The position numbers and the translations under genes were made by a program. Below are positions 1 through 8,149 of a stretch of 20,853 bases of DNA, in pieces. The stretch comes from an uncultured Coprococcus sp. (GTDB taxonomy: Bacteria > Bacillota > Clostridia > Lachnospirales > Lachnospiraceae), in assembly GCA_900548315.1 (NCBI GenBank), contig URJU01000016.1, forward strand, positions 1-20,853, given 5' to 3'. The notes under the pieces are model-generated. The model searched no databases. It saw only the letters and a program-made list of their open reading frames with translations, and was not told the DNA's origin. Numbering within the stretch: the stretch's first letter is position 1; the number at the start of each line of letters is the position of its first letter.

Positions 1-30
1 CGTGGGCTCGGAGATGTGTATAAGAGACAG
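1..30 (+). other. Nextera sequencing adapter remnant (non-biological)
   Basis: The first 11 bases (CGTGGGCTCGG) followed by the 19 bases AGATGTGTATAAGAGACAG match the last 30 bases of the Illumina Nextera read-2 transposase adapter; the last 19 are the Tn5 mosaic end. From base 31 the dnaG reading frame is uninterrupted, so the junction between adapter and genome is at 30/31. This is untrimmed library sequence at a contig end, not a transposon in the organism. Confidence 0.97.
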
Positions 31-926
31 GTATATCTCTTTATTATGCCCGCATGTCCAAACGTAAATGCCGTTCCAAGGGATGCAACCGCATTGTCAA
101 ATCCTGCCTGATGCATAGAGATCACATCCATATATCCCTCACAGCATATAAATCCCTTTCTTCTGCTGCGTCTTGCAATATTCATGGCAAACAGTGTATG
201 GCTCTTATCAAATACCGCGGTATCGCTGGTGTTGATGTACTTTGGCTTTCCATCCCCCAGCACTCTTCCTCCAAATGCTATAACCTTGCCGTTGATGTCA
301 AGAATGGGGATCATCGCTCTGTTCCAGAACTTGTCCACACCGCCTTCCTTCTCTGATATCTCCACCAGTCCGGAATTTTTCAGCTGTTCGTCTGTATATC
401 CCTTGCTCCTAAGATATCTGTACAGGTCATCCCTATATATATCAGCATATCCAAGTGCAAATTTATTTATGGTCTCATCAGTGAGACCTCTTGTATTTCT
501 ATAATAATCATACGCTTTCTCACCGTGCTGTCCATGTTTCAGTATATAGTGAAAATACGCTGCAGCAGTCTTATTCATCTCCCTCAGTGTTATCTTGTAC
601 TGCTCTCTTGACCTCTCCTGCGCGCTCATAGATTTCTCCGGCAACTGTATGCCCGCCCGCTCTGCAAGCCTTTCAACAGCCTCAGGGAAATTCAGGTTCT
701 CGTATTCCATGACAAATGTAAATACATTTCCGCCAACACCACAGCCGAAACAATGATACATCTGTTTCTCTCTGTTAACCTTAAACGATGGAGTCTTTTC
801 GTGATGGAAAGGGCAGCATGCCTCATAATTACTTCCCTTCTTCTTAAGGCTCGCGTAACTGCCGATGACATCCACTATGTCATTGCGCGACAACACCTCA
901 TTTATCACTTCGTCCGAATAATACAA
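31..926 (-). CDS. dnaG: DNA primase DnaG, N-terminal part, truncated by contig end
   Basis: DnaG synthesises the RNA primers for replication and acts with the replicative helicase. The 298 visible codons begin at a TTG (924-926) preceded by AAGGAGG seven bases upstream, giving the typical N-terminus MYYSDEVINEVLSRNDIVDV. The CHC2-type zinc site is complete: Cys38-x2-His41 and Cys59-x2-Cys62 (CPFH, CFGC). The catalytic core follows (NRAMIPI near 202-208, FGGRVLGDG near 218-226), then the first TOPRIM acidic motif EGYMD at 263-267 and ASLGTA at 281-286. The rest of TOPRIM and the helicase-binding C-terminus are missing because the contig ends in the adapter. It starts 12 bases after the dgt stop, so the two are co-transcribed; in many Firmicutes rpoD comes next. 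No internal stop or frameshift is seen. Confidence 0.95.
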
Positions 927-938
927 TTCGATTCCTCC

Positions 939-1943
939 TTAAACTTTCCACGACTTTGGTATGTATATGCTCTTAAATGTCTCTATTGCATAATTGTCCG
1001 TCATACCGGCTATATAATCACACACCACCGTCTTGGGATCCTCTCCCATATATATCATCTCCACACACTCATTTGTAAGTCTGCTTGCATCCTCTATGAA
1101 ATATTCATACAGTATCCTGAGCATTTTATCCGCCTTTAGTTCCTCACTCTTGGCAATAGGATTGGTGTAGAGATATGTAAACATATATTTTCTGAGTTTT
1201 CCCAGCGCATCACCTATGACCGGTGACATGCGTACCTCATCTTTATCCATGCTTGTCTTTATAACATCATGTATCAGACAGTTCAGTCTGGTCCTTGTGG
1301 TCTTTCCAAGTATATCAGTAATATTTCCCGGGAGATCCTCCTCCTTCAATATATTACCTCTTATTGCATCATCTATATCATGATTGACATACGCTATCTT
1401 ATCCGCCAGTCTGACGCACTGACCCTCAAGCGTATGTGGGGTACACGATGTCTTATGATTCAATATCCCATCGCGGACCTCCCAGGTCAAATTCAGCCCC
1501 TCTCCTCTGTTCTCCAGGCGTTCAACCACCCTCACACTCTGTACATTATGACTAAAATTATTGCCTGCACAGGATGCAAGTGTTCGTTCTCCCACATGTC
1601 CAAACGGAGTATGTCCCAGGTCATGTCCAAGTGCTATCGCCTCCGTGAGATCCTCATTGAGTCTGAGTGATCTCGCAATGGTTCTGGCTATCTGTGCCAC
1701 CTCCAGGGTATGGGTAAGTCTCGTCCTGTAATGATCATCTCCGGGCGACAGAAACACCTGTGTCTTATGCTTTAATCTCCTGAACGACTTACAGTGCAGA
1801 ATACGATCCCTGTCTCTCTGGTACACCGTTCTCAGATCGCACTGATCCTCCTGTCTGTCACGGCCTCTTGACTTGTCGCTGAACGATGCAAACGGACTTA
1901 GATTCTGATGTTCACGCTGTTCCTGCTCCTCTCGTATTGTCAT
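939..1943 (-). CDS. dgt: dGTPase-like HD-domain deoxynucleoside triphosphate triphosphohydrolase
   Basis: Family members hydrolyse dNTPs (classically dGTP) to deoxynucleoside and tripolyphosphate. The 334-residue length is typical of the clostridial type. The HD-phosphohydrolase metal ligands are visible: His78 in THTLEVAQ, the His107-Asp108 pair in GHDLGHTPFGH, and Asp181 in LADKIAYVNHDIDDAI. An arginine-rich stretch (YQRDRDRILHCKSFRRLKHKTQ cut here to its core RDRILHCKSFRRLKHKTQ, 45-62) fits the substrate/allosteric region. The ATG has AGGAG a few bases upstream (GATAGGAGAAATAT). It is the first gene of a dgt-dnaG pair with 12 bases between stop and start. The link makes sense as dNTP pool control alongside replication priming. 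No clear promoter was found in the AT-rich upstream DNA. The exact nucleotide preference cannot be read from sequence. Confidence 0.93.
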   Translation of the reverse strand: MTIREEQEQREHQNLSPFASFSDKSRGRDRQEDQCDLRTVYQRDRDRILHCKSFRRLKHKTQVFLSPGDDHYRTRLTHTLEVAQIARTIARSLRLNEDLTEAIALGHDLGHTPFGHVGERTLASCAGNNFSHNVQSVRVVERLENRGEGLNLTWEVRDGILNHKTSCTPHTLEGQCVRLADKIAYVNHDIDDAIRGNILKEEDLPGNITDILGKTTRTRLNCLIHDVIKTSMDKDEVRMSPVIGDALGKLRKYMFTYLYTNPIAKSEELKADKMLRILYEYFIEDASRLTNECVEMIYMGEDPKTVVCDYIAGMTDNYAIETFKSIYIPKSWKV

Positions 1944-2252
1944 ATATTTCTCCTATCCACATATATAAACAAAACCTAACAGTATCTATTCCAAATCATA
2001 TCTTATTAACCACACATTTCTATTCTTCTGTCTTTTTTCTCATAATCCTTTTTTTATTTTCATTTTTTTATTTTTTTTGCATTTTATATGAATATACCAA
2101 GAAAAAAGTGTATGTCGTAATGGCTATGGCTGGCATATCATTTTCCCGTAGCCATTATGAACATACACTTATAATTTTTTCCTTGTTCTTTCTATTTTTC
2201 TATTGCATTACCTAAAATTACACTACAGATCCCTCACATTCTGTTCACCATA
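1944..2252. other. AT-rich intergenic region, about 300 bases
   Basis: No protein-coding signal was seen on either strand. The left half (about 2020-2105) is dominated by T-runs on the plus strand, A-runs on the minus. The right half contains the long inverted repeat listed separately as a terminator. The promoter of dgt must lie here or further upstream, but no convincing -35/-10 pair with 16-18 spacing was found. Confidence 0.6.
2102..2170 (-). terminator. Long imperfect inverted repeat, probable terminator of the sigma/anti-sigma/lipoprotein operon
   Basis: AAGTGTATGT (2106-2115) pairs with ACATACACTT (2161-2170) and TAATGGCTA (2118-2126) with TAGCCATTA (2149-2157), interrupted only by CG versus TGA; the loop is 22 bases. 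On the minus strand the hairpin is followed by TTTTTTC. On the plus strand a T-run also follows, so it could act in both directions. The stem is longer than a standard terminator. Confidence 0.7.
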
Positions 2253-3656
2253 TTAATTCTTGCCAAATCTGGACTCATCCTGAACGATGCTCACCTCACT
2301 TCCGTCCCTGGCATCGATCATGATAAGCTGTATTGGATATGACTCATCACTTCCCCTGTCAGTATCCAACTGGGCAAAAGCATACACCGGTATCGCCTCA
2401 TATTCACCATCACCGATCTTCGTTCTAAAGTATGTCAGTCTGACATCGTTGAACTCCACCTTGTTGTATCCTCTGTAATCGGCAAAATGCTCCGGCATAC
2501 ATTTCTGCAGGCTGTCCACTGCGTCTTCCCAGTTTATAAGTGTTACTGCCTGAACGGCATCCTCATCTGATCTCATAGGCCATGTGCATATAAAAGAAAC
2601 CAGCCCGTCACTGTCAAAGGTTATAGTATACTCCGACTTTTCCATATAGTAATAGTTATCCGGATTGAAATTATCCTCATTACTCTGATGAGATATAGTG
2701 TCAACACCAAATGCCTCCGGCTGATATAATGGCTGTCCTGTCACCGCCGCTCCAAGTTCGACAGAGTATCCGTTCTTCTCATATCCGCACGCCTCATCTC
2801 CGCCATTTGCATCATAATATCCATATTCTCTGTATATCTCATTCTCGGAAGTCATTGCGACATCCTTAAAGCCCCACTTTGCCATGTAATCCATAGCTTT
2901 AGCCAAAGCCTCGTCCTGGCTCAGTCCGCATTTGTTGTCTTCATCCACGGCTGCCCATATTGGAGAATTTCTGTTGATGGCATCAAGTTCTTCACTGTCA
3001 TATGTCATGTATGCCACAAAAGTTGCTCCCAATTTCTGCATATCCTCCGGCACTTCTTTCGCAGATGCCAACTGCAAGTTAAATCCCTCATCCGTGGACC
3101 ATGACTGATCAAAGAAGTACAGTATGTACTCTGTGCCATCAATCTTCCCAATAAAATAATCTTTACCGTAGTCGACTGCTGCCCCTTTATCAGCAAAAAT
3201 CGCGTCTATCTGCGCCTGGCTCACTTCATCCTTCAGATCATAAGGATACTCAAACACCCCTTCTTCTTCGTCAAAAATGTTCTTCAGTATCCTCTCTCTA
3301 TCAGACGCGTCTATCTTTCCCATAGTGAATTTCTTTGTATACATCTTGTCCGTATCAGGGACATTGATCTTATCAGTTTTTATACACGCCGACTCAACGG
3401 TCCCACAGTCATCCGACCTGATGTCAACGTCTGCGCTCCCAGGTATATCCAAAGCTGCTGCAAGACCTCCCACACTGTCCTCTTCCTCGGCTGTACTTAG
3501 CGCATCACTTCCGCCGGTGTATTCCTTCACATCATCTCCCTCTATAACAGATACGTTTATCCCATCATCATTTTTTGTTGTACAGCCAACGAACGCAAGT
3601 GCCATACACATTGCCGCTGCACAAGCCAGAATTCTTCGCCTTCTCATATTTTTCAT
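2253..3656 (-). CDS. Large secreted lipoprotein of unknown function, in a sigma/anti-sigma operon
   Basis: A 467-residue protein with a clear lipoprotein signal: basic start MKNMRRRR, hydrophobic core, and lipobox FVGC with Cys25 as the lipidation site. An acidic, low-complexity linker follows (about 26-75), then a globular part rich in aromatic and acidic residues. I do not recognise a catalytic motif; it resembles the large lipoproteins (DUF6034-like) that often sit beside ECF sigma factors in Lachnospiraceae, but this is a loose impression. The start was chosen at 3654-3656 because GGAAGGAG lies just upstream and the signal peptide begins there; the frame stays open upstream to a GTG at 3743, which would put 29 hydrophilic residues before the signal. 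It is the third gene of the operon, 83 bases after the anti-sigma stop, and ends at a strong hairpin. It probably acts outside the membrane in the same signal pathway. Confidence 0.8.
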   Translation of the reverse strand: MKNMRRRRILACAAAMCMALAFVGCTTKNDDGINVSVIEGDDVKEYTGGSDALSTAEEEDSVGGLAAALDIPGSADVDIRSDDCGTVESACIKTDKINVPDTDKMYTKKFTMGKIDASDRERILKNIFDEEEGVFEYPYDLKDEVSQAQIDAIFADKGAAVDYGKDYFIGKIDGTEYILYFFDQSWSTDEGFNLQLASAKEVPEDMQKLGATFVAYMTYDSEELDAINRNSPIWAAVDEDNKCGLSQDEALAKAMDYMAKWGFKDVAMTSENEIYREYGYYDANGGDEACGYEKNGYSVELGAAVTGQPLYQPEAFGVDTISHQSNEDNFNPDNYYYMEKSEYTITFDSDGLVSFICTWPMRSDEDAVQAVTLINWEDAVDSLQKCMPEHFADYRGYNKVEFNDVRLTYFRTKIGDGEYEAIPVYAFAQLDTDRGSDESYPIQLIMIDARDGSEVSIVQDESRFGKN

Positions 3657-3713
3657 AATTACTCCTTCCCTTATCCGTTCGGACTCTCCATATAATTCTT
3701 TCATTATCCTTTT

Positions 3714-3728
3714 TCGGGTATAACCCGA
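3714..3728 (-). other. Small stem-loop between anti-sigma-like gene and lipoprotein gene
   Basis: TCGGGT / ACCCGA form a perfect 6-bp stem with a 3-base loop in the 83-base gap. On the minus strand the hairpin is followed by AAAAAGG, not by a U-run, so it is not an intrinsic terminator. It could be an mRNA stability or processing element that separates expression of the two genes. Confidence 0.4.
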
Positions 3729-3739
3729 GTATTTATATA

Positions 3740-5296
3740 TCACTCTGCATCTCCAAGATATACCGACACATAGTCAAACGATTGAGAATATCCGTCATCA
3801 CTGGATACAAACATATATGAATCGTTGATCTCGCTCTTATCAACAAGGAAATATACTTTTAGATCATGCTTTTCACTATCCTTGTCAAGCACTACCTCCA
3901 CATCATGCACATCTGCCTTCTGGCCATCGATCTCTGCATATGCAGGAGATACAAACGTCATCTTCTGACTGTTCTGTGCACTTGCATCGTAACCGGCATA
4001 GTAATAATTTGTAGTTTCCGGAGTCTGCAATTCTTTTGATCCGTTTATCTCCCCCCTGTCGAGGTAAAAATCAAGGACATTCTCAGCGCTGTCAGCGCCC
4101 TCTGCCTCTACACCCTCATATGTCATATCCACAACTACCATACGTAGGCTGCTATCGTTGCAGTCATCCCAAGTCGAGAACATATCATCCGTGGTCTCCT
4201 TAAGTCTCCTGCATCTGACTGTCTTAAACTTACCATTTTTATCAACAAATCTACTGTCAATGTCGCCAAACCAATAGGTTATGTCGCTCTCAGGTATTTT
4301 GCATGTATTGTCATATACCTTTATACCGTTAACTGTCATCTCATATCCTGCTTTGATAAACTTCTCATTCACATTTACGATTGTGAATCTATCCTTAGTC
4401 TCATCTACAAAGCTCTCTCTATCATTCTCCGCATCTGCATCATCCTGTACATCATCTTCAACCAAAGTCCATTTTGCAGGGTCATCTCCTATTTCCTCAT
4501 TGATCGACATTCCTGCTATCACTTTGCTAAGATCCGTTTCAGTTATCGACCGTCCTACATACATAGTTACGATCACCGAGTGTTCTTTGACAGGAATATA
4601 CGCCAGTCTGTTGAAGGAGTAGTCCACACCGCCCCTCTCAAAAAGCTGATACTCATAGTCACCTGCTTTTAATGTCTGAGCCTTTCCAACATCCCGGTTC
4701 ACCACATCATACGATTTGCCATCCCACTCTGATGCTGCAACAGATATACCCATATCAAGTTCTCCATCTGTAACATCATATTTGTTCTCCTCCACCTGAA
4801 CCATTCCAGCAGGCAGATAGCTGAATTTTATCTCCACATATCTCCTGTCAGGATCAACAGAATATGTAAGTCCGTCACTTCCCACCTTTGAGTTTACTTT
4901 TTCAGAATAACATTCATCTGGGATATCTCTCTTCTCTATATCTGACAGATCTGCCGTATCTTCCGCTGTAGCGTTTTCCCCTGACATGCCTTCCTGTGAA
5001 TACACGTCCTCATTCATCTGAATCGTTACTGTAGCCGTATGTCCGTCCCGGCTGACTGTGAATCTATATACCGTAACGGCTGCACGGATCGACACCGGCA
5101 GCAGTACCACCGCACATGTTAAAATTACTGCCACCTTGGTAAATTGTCCAAATCCTCCATAATATTTCTTTTTACTTGTCTGATCCCCAGACTTCTCAAC
5201 CTCCTTTATTCCATCCAGTATCCTCTCTTTTCTTGCCTTGTATTCCGCAGAAAATTTATGCACATCCTCTTTGTCATGTATATTATTATTCTCCAT
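3740..5296 (-). CDS. Membrane-anchored anti-sigma-factor-like protein
   Basis: A 518-residue single-pass membrane protein. Residues 1-51 are charged and cytoplasmic (HDKEDVHKFSAEYKARKERI), one transmembrane segment spans about 53-74 (KVAVILTCAVVLLPVSI), and more than 430 residues lie outside, with several beta-rich stretches. This is the layout of regulators that hold an ECF sigma factor by a short cytoplasmic arm and sense something with a large exterior domain. The start codon lies inside the 3' end of the sigma-factor gene (11-base overlap, 5286-5296), with AAAGGAGA upstream, so translation is probably coupled. The cytoplasmic arm has no visible HxxxCxxC zinc anti-sigma motif. The role is inferred mainly from operon position and topology; the exterior ligand is unknown. 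Confidence 0.75.
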   Translation of the reverse strand: MENNNIHDKEDVHKFSAEYKARKERILDGIKEVEKSGDQTSKKKYYGGFGQFTKVAVILTCAVVLLPVSIRAAVTVYRFTVSRDGHTATVTIQMNEDVYSQEGMSGENATAEDTADLSDIEKRDIPDECYSEKVNSKVGSDGLTYSVDPDRRYVEIKFSYLPAGMVQVEENKYDVTDGELDMGISVAASEWDGKSYDVVNRDVGKAQTLKAGDYEYQLFERGGVDYSFNRLAYIPVKEHSVIVTMYVGRSITETDLSKVIAGMSINEEIGDDPAKWTLVEDDVQDDADAENDRESFVDETKDRFTIVNVNEKFIKAGYEMTVNGIKVYDNTCKIPESDITYWFGDIDSRFVDKNGKFKTVRCRRLKETTDDMFSTWDDCNDSSLRMVVVDMTYEGVEAEGADSAENVLDFYLDRGEINGSKELQTPETTNYYYAGYDASAQNSQKMTFVSPAYAEIDGQKADVHDVEVVLDKDSEKHDLKVYFLVDKSEINDSYMFVSSDDGYSQSFDYVSVYLGDAE

Positions 5297-5858
5297 ACAG
5301 CATCATCTCCTTTACAATCAATTTATGAGCCCTCTTGATCGCCCTCTCGTATTTCTTCCTCACAGTACTCTCCGACATATTCATGACAGCCGCCGTCTCT
5401 CTCACGCTTAGCTGCCGCGCTGCCCTAAGCCTCAGCACAAGAGCGTCATCATCTGAAAGTTTGTCCAGAACAGAGTCTAACATCTCCCTGTTCTCCACAT
5501 CCTCCGTCATTTCCCGATGACCGGCAGTACCTCCGCCATGCCAGATCATATTCTCAAATGCATCTTCGGATAAAGCATCTCCCGAAAATGTACACACAGT
5601 CTCCGCATTCCTTTTATTCTTTCTGTACATATCTATAGAAATGTTTTTTGCGATCCTAGTTATATACGCCGCTCTCTTATCATCAGCCATCCTTCGCACA
5701 ACATCCCTGTGTCTGATTATTTTCAAAAAGGTCTCCTGTACTGCCTCCTCTGCCTGCCATGTATCTCCAAGTATGGCATTTGCCAGTCGGAATATCTTCT
5801 GCTCATACGTGTCGTAATATTCTTCTATAATCTCACTGTCTTTTTTATCTTTATGCAT
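5286..5858 (-). CDS. ECF-type RNA polymerase sigma factor
   Basis: A 190-residue sigma-70 family protein with only regions 2 and 4, as in ECF factors. Region 2 starts near 14 (YYDTYEQKIFRLANAILGD, then AEEAVQETFLKIIRH), with the -10-binding part near 64-83 (AYITRIAKNISIDMYRKNKR). Region 4 with its helix-turn-helix is at about 127-181 (LSVRETAAVMNMSESTVRKKY). The start at 5856-5858 is preferred because AAAGGAACAGGAAG lies just upstream; an ATG 23 codons earlier (5927) has no ribosome site and adds sequence unlike the family. It is the first gene of a three-gene operon with an overlapping anti-sigma-like partner. Such factors usually activate their own operon. A perfect palindrome TGAACGTTCA lies upstream at 5934-5943, but I could not assign a promoter with confidence. 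Confidence 0.9.
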   Translation of the reverse strand: MHKDKKDSEIIEEYYDTYEQKIFRLANAILGDTWQAEEAVQETFLKIIRHRDVVRRMADDKRAAYITRIAKNISIDMYRKNKRNAETVCTFSGDALSEDAFENMIWHGGGTAGHREMTEDVENREMLDSVLDKLSDDDALVLRLRAARQLSVRETAAVMNMSESTVRKKYERAIKRAHKLIVKEMMLYGE

Positions 5859-6031
5859 AATCTTCCTGTTCCTTTTTCGTGTGTGTCCACATACCCACAA
5901 TACATTATCATAAGTCCATCTTTGCATGCCATTTGAACGTTCACTATATATAACGGATAGCTTACCACAAATGTGACATATATTTTTATTTTTATATCAC
6001 CTTACACGCCCAGCCCCAGCAAAATTAATAT

Positions 6032-6081
6032 AAAAAAGACAGATACCTGTCACCATACATTACCGGTAACTGGTATCCGTC
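6032..6081 (-). terminator. Intrinsic terminator at the end of the sugar ABC operon
   Basis: GACAGATACC (6038-6047) pairs with GGTATCCGTC (6072-6081) with one mismatch. The loop holds the palindrome TTACCGGTAA. On the minus strand the hairpin is followed by TTTTTT (6032-6037 on plus), 40 bases after the stop of the PrsA-like gene. T-runs on the other side could let it work in both directions. Confidence 0.85.
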
Positions 6082-6123
6082 CTTTTTCATCATTTTACAT
6101 CTTTTCTTATATTAGGTCTGTAT

Positions 6124-7221
6124 TTACTTCATAAGCCCCTGATCGTTCAGATCCGTAGCCATATCAAGAAAACTAAAATTCTTCCATGTATCATCCTTGT
6201 AGACGATGCCACCCTTGTCATCACAACTGTCTATCCACTGCTGTTTTGTCTTTTCAAGCTCTGTGTCGACCTGCGCCTCTGCAGACTGATAAGCAAAACT
6301 GTCAAGCAGATCACTGTCATGGTCTGAGAGTACAGCTATGGCATAATATGCTGTCTCCGCCTCATACACCTCTGTACACTGCCCGGCAGCAAGCTTATCC
6401 ATCACTTCATTCATATCATCTGCATAACCGCCGACATAACTCTGTTTCTCCTCAGAATAGGCATCGACGCCATACTTCTTGGCTGTCTCCTCGGCATCTG
6501 CCCCTGCATTTATTTCCTTGACAGCAGCCTCAGCCTTGGACTTCATATCCGCAAGCTCTTTGTCATCAAGCTTTACATAATTGCCATTATCATCCGTCAT
6601 CGGATTGCCATCGTCGTCAGCCTTTACCTTCGGGAATGTAATATAATATATCTTCTGGAAATTATAATCCTTATACTGCTCCTTCAGATCCGCTGTGAGT
6701 TTCTTTCCGAGTTCATTACGAGTATTCGTCTCAATCTTGTTCATTATGGAAGTATCATTGAACACGGAATCTATGAGTTCATCACTTATTCCATACTTCT
6801 CCCTCACTGACTTTGGTACATAAGTTGTAAAGTTCTTTATGAGACTGTCTCTGGTGTTCTCATCATCTTCAGTGAATTCCATTCCGGCATCCTTAGCCGC
6901 ATCCCCTGCCATCTTGGTCTCCACTATATTATCAATGACAACCTGCTTGTACTTCTCCTCGTCCTTCTGTATGTCCTCATACTGTACAGTTCCCGACAAA
7001 ATCTCAAGTATACTGTAAAGCATAAGCTCATCTTTACCTATATTATACTCACCAACTGTCATAACAGCATCACTGTTATCCGTCGCCTTGCTGTCCGTGC
7101 TGCTTGCGGTACTCTGTGTCTTACCACCATCAGAGGTATTATCCGTACTGCCGCAGCCCGCCAATATGGACAGACCAAGTGCTGCCGCACATACACAACT
7201 TGTTAATCTCATTCTCTTCAT
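6124..7221 (-). CDS. PrsA/SurA-like foldase lipoprotein (parvulin-type peptidyl-prolyl isomerase family)
   Basis: A 365-residue lipoprotein with signal and lipobox LAGC (Cys23), then a Ser/Thr/Asp-rich linker (24-52). Next comes a SurA_N/PrsA-like helical chaperone part (about 53-185: VGEYNIGKDELMLYSILE, VVIDNIVETKMAGDAAKD) and a parvulin-like domain (about 189-300: FQKIYYITFP, then ADAEETAKKYG and YVGGYADDM). The domain carries an insertion rich in Asp/Asn (202-222) and lacks an obvious canonical active-site set, so the chaperone role is more secure than isomerase activity. It would help fold exported proteins on the outer face of the membrane. It is the last gene of the sugar importer operon, 93 bases after the YesL-like gene, and ends at a strong terminator. 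A TATAAT on the minus strand (7248-7253) upstream of its ribosome site may add a local promoter, but a good -35 is lacking. Confidence 0.8.
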   Translation of the reverse strand: MKRMRLTSCVCAAALGLSILAGCGSTDNTSDGGKTQSTASSTDSKATDNSDAVMTVGEYNIGKDELMLYSILEILSGTVQYEDIQKDEEKYKQVVIDNIVETKMAGDAAKDAGMEFTEDDENTRDSLIKNFTTYVPKSVREKYGISDELIDSVFNDTSIMNKIETNTRNELGKKLTADLKEQYKDYNFQKIYYITFPKVKADDDGNPMTDDNGNYVKLDDKELADMKSKAEAAVKEINAGADAEETAKKYGVDAYSEEKQSYVGGYADDMNEVMDKLAAGQCTEVYEAETAYYAIAVLSDHDSDLLDSFAYQSAEAQVDTELEKTKQQWIDSCDDKGGIVYKDDTWKNFSFLDMATDLNDQGLMK

Positions 7222-7314
7222 AGCCTGCTTCTTCGTCCTTTAGTTTTATTATAAAATGATATCTCACACTTATTGTCGCCCTTATTCATTATCCCTATGG
7301 ATCAATGGTCAGTA

Positions 7315-8076
7315 TTACTCTCTTGCATCATCCTGTTCCGTATCATCCTCATCCACATTGATCTTAGAGGCATCTATGAGATGCTTGGTAATCCTGCCCA
7401 TAGGCAGCGCCTCGCCATCGTCTGTCTCCTCGGTCTCCGTTTCACTTCCATCTTTGCTCTCTATCTTATCATAGAGTCTGTTGATAACCATAGAGCTTGC
7501 ATACGCAAGAACACCTATGAGTATCAGAAGCCATAGCACCCATGTATAATATAATATCTTGTTGTTGGAAGCATAGAGTACTATAGGAAGTACCCATATA
7601 AAGAACATATAGAACCATGATCCAAGATTCGCAATACATATCAGAAATGAGTTCTTTATATAGTTACCTGTCGTGTTCTCATATCTAGCCACCATCGGGA
7701 AAAGCATTGGAAGTGTAAAACTGAGGAACACTGCCTCAAGTGCCATAAGTCCGAGGATCAGTGCGTATCCCAGGCCTCCCATCGAAAACGAAAGTACATA
7801 TTCCACATACATCGCTGCCAATATGACCAATATGACAAGCCACACCTTGGTGGCCGGTTTGAAGTTCTTCTTAAATGCAGACCAGTAACTCTTCCACACC
7901 GGTCCTTCCTGATCTTTTACAAGCTTAGTCGTAAAAGAATACATAGCGGTTGTCGCCGCTCCTATGGTAAAAATGGGAATACTTGTGATTATAAACAAAA
8001 TATTGATTATAAATAAGTCTCCGAATTTCTCCAGTTTCTGAAATATATTTGTTTTGATATTTCCATTCTGTGCCAT
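7315..8076 (-). CDS. YesL-like (DUF624) membrane protein of a sugar ABC operon
   Basis: A 253-residue integral membrane protein. Its N-terminus FQKLEKFGDLFIINILFIITS and the adjoining FTIGAATTAMYSF are typical of the YesL/DUF624 family, which accompanies carbohydrate ABC importers in Firmicutes; its biochemical role is not established. About five hydrophobic segments are visible (near 20-42, 77-97, 102-127, 145-168, 175-195). The last 45 residues form an acidic tail (SKDGSETETEETDDGEA) that is longer than in the usual family members of around 200-210 residues. The ATG has GAGGAG just upstream, placed directly after the U-run of a terminator hairpin (8088-8123), so expression depends on read-through from the permease genes. 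The gene order binding protein, permease, permease, YesL supports the call. Confidence 0.9.
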   Translation of the reverse strand: MAQNGNIKTNIFQKLEKFGDLFIINILFIITSIPIFTIGAATTAMYSFTTKLVKDQEGPVWKSYWSAFKKNFKPATKVWLVILVILAAMYVEYVLSFSMGGLGYALILGLMALEAVFLSFTLPMLFPMVARYENTTGNYIKNSFLICIANLGSWFYMFFIWVLPIVLYASNNKILYYTWVLWLLILIGVLAYASSMVINRLYDKIESKDGSETETEETDDGEALPMGRITKHLIDASKINVDEDDTEQDDARE

Positions 8077-8087
8077 ATGTTCTCCTC

Positions 8088-8123
8088 AAAAATACAAGGC
8101 ACACAATTGCTTGTGTACCTTGT
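8088..8123 (-). terminator. Internal terminator/attenuator between second permease and YesL-like gene
   Basis: On the minus strand ACAAGGTACACAA pairs with TTGTGTGCCTTGT (13 bp, one G-U) around a GCAA tetraloop of the GNRA class, followed by ATTTTT. The ribosome site of the YesL-like gene begins immediately after the U-run. Position and structure suggest partial termination that lowers expression of the two downstream genes. Confidence 0.85.
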
Positions 8124-8149
8124 GTGATAAATATTGTGTATTGTTGCAA

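Noticed and set aside
1..30. Transposon (Tn5) end as a mobile element
   Set aside because: The mosaic end is joined to the Nextera read-2 tag at the very contig end, so it is library adapter.
2253..3743. Longer lipoprotein reading frame from a GTG at 3743 that abuts the anti-sigma stop
   Set aside because: It would put 29 hydrophilic residues before a clear lipoprotein signal peptide, while GGAAGGAG precedes the ATG at 3656.
5859..5927. Upstream ATG extension of the sigma factor
   Set aside because: No ribosome site before the ATG at 5925-5927 and the added residues do not look like sigma region 2; the inner ATG has good sites.
5934..5990. ECF-type or sigma-A promoter upstream of the sigma factor operon
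   Set aside because: TGAACGTTCA resembles an ECF -35 but no matching -10 at the right distance was found, and TTGTGG/TATATA is spaced by only 14 bases.
7278..7300. Stem CATT-ATCC / GGAT-AATG after the YesL-like gene as a terminator
   Set aside because: The stem has a bulge and is followed by AATAAGGG rather than a U-run.
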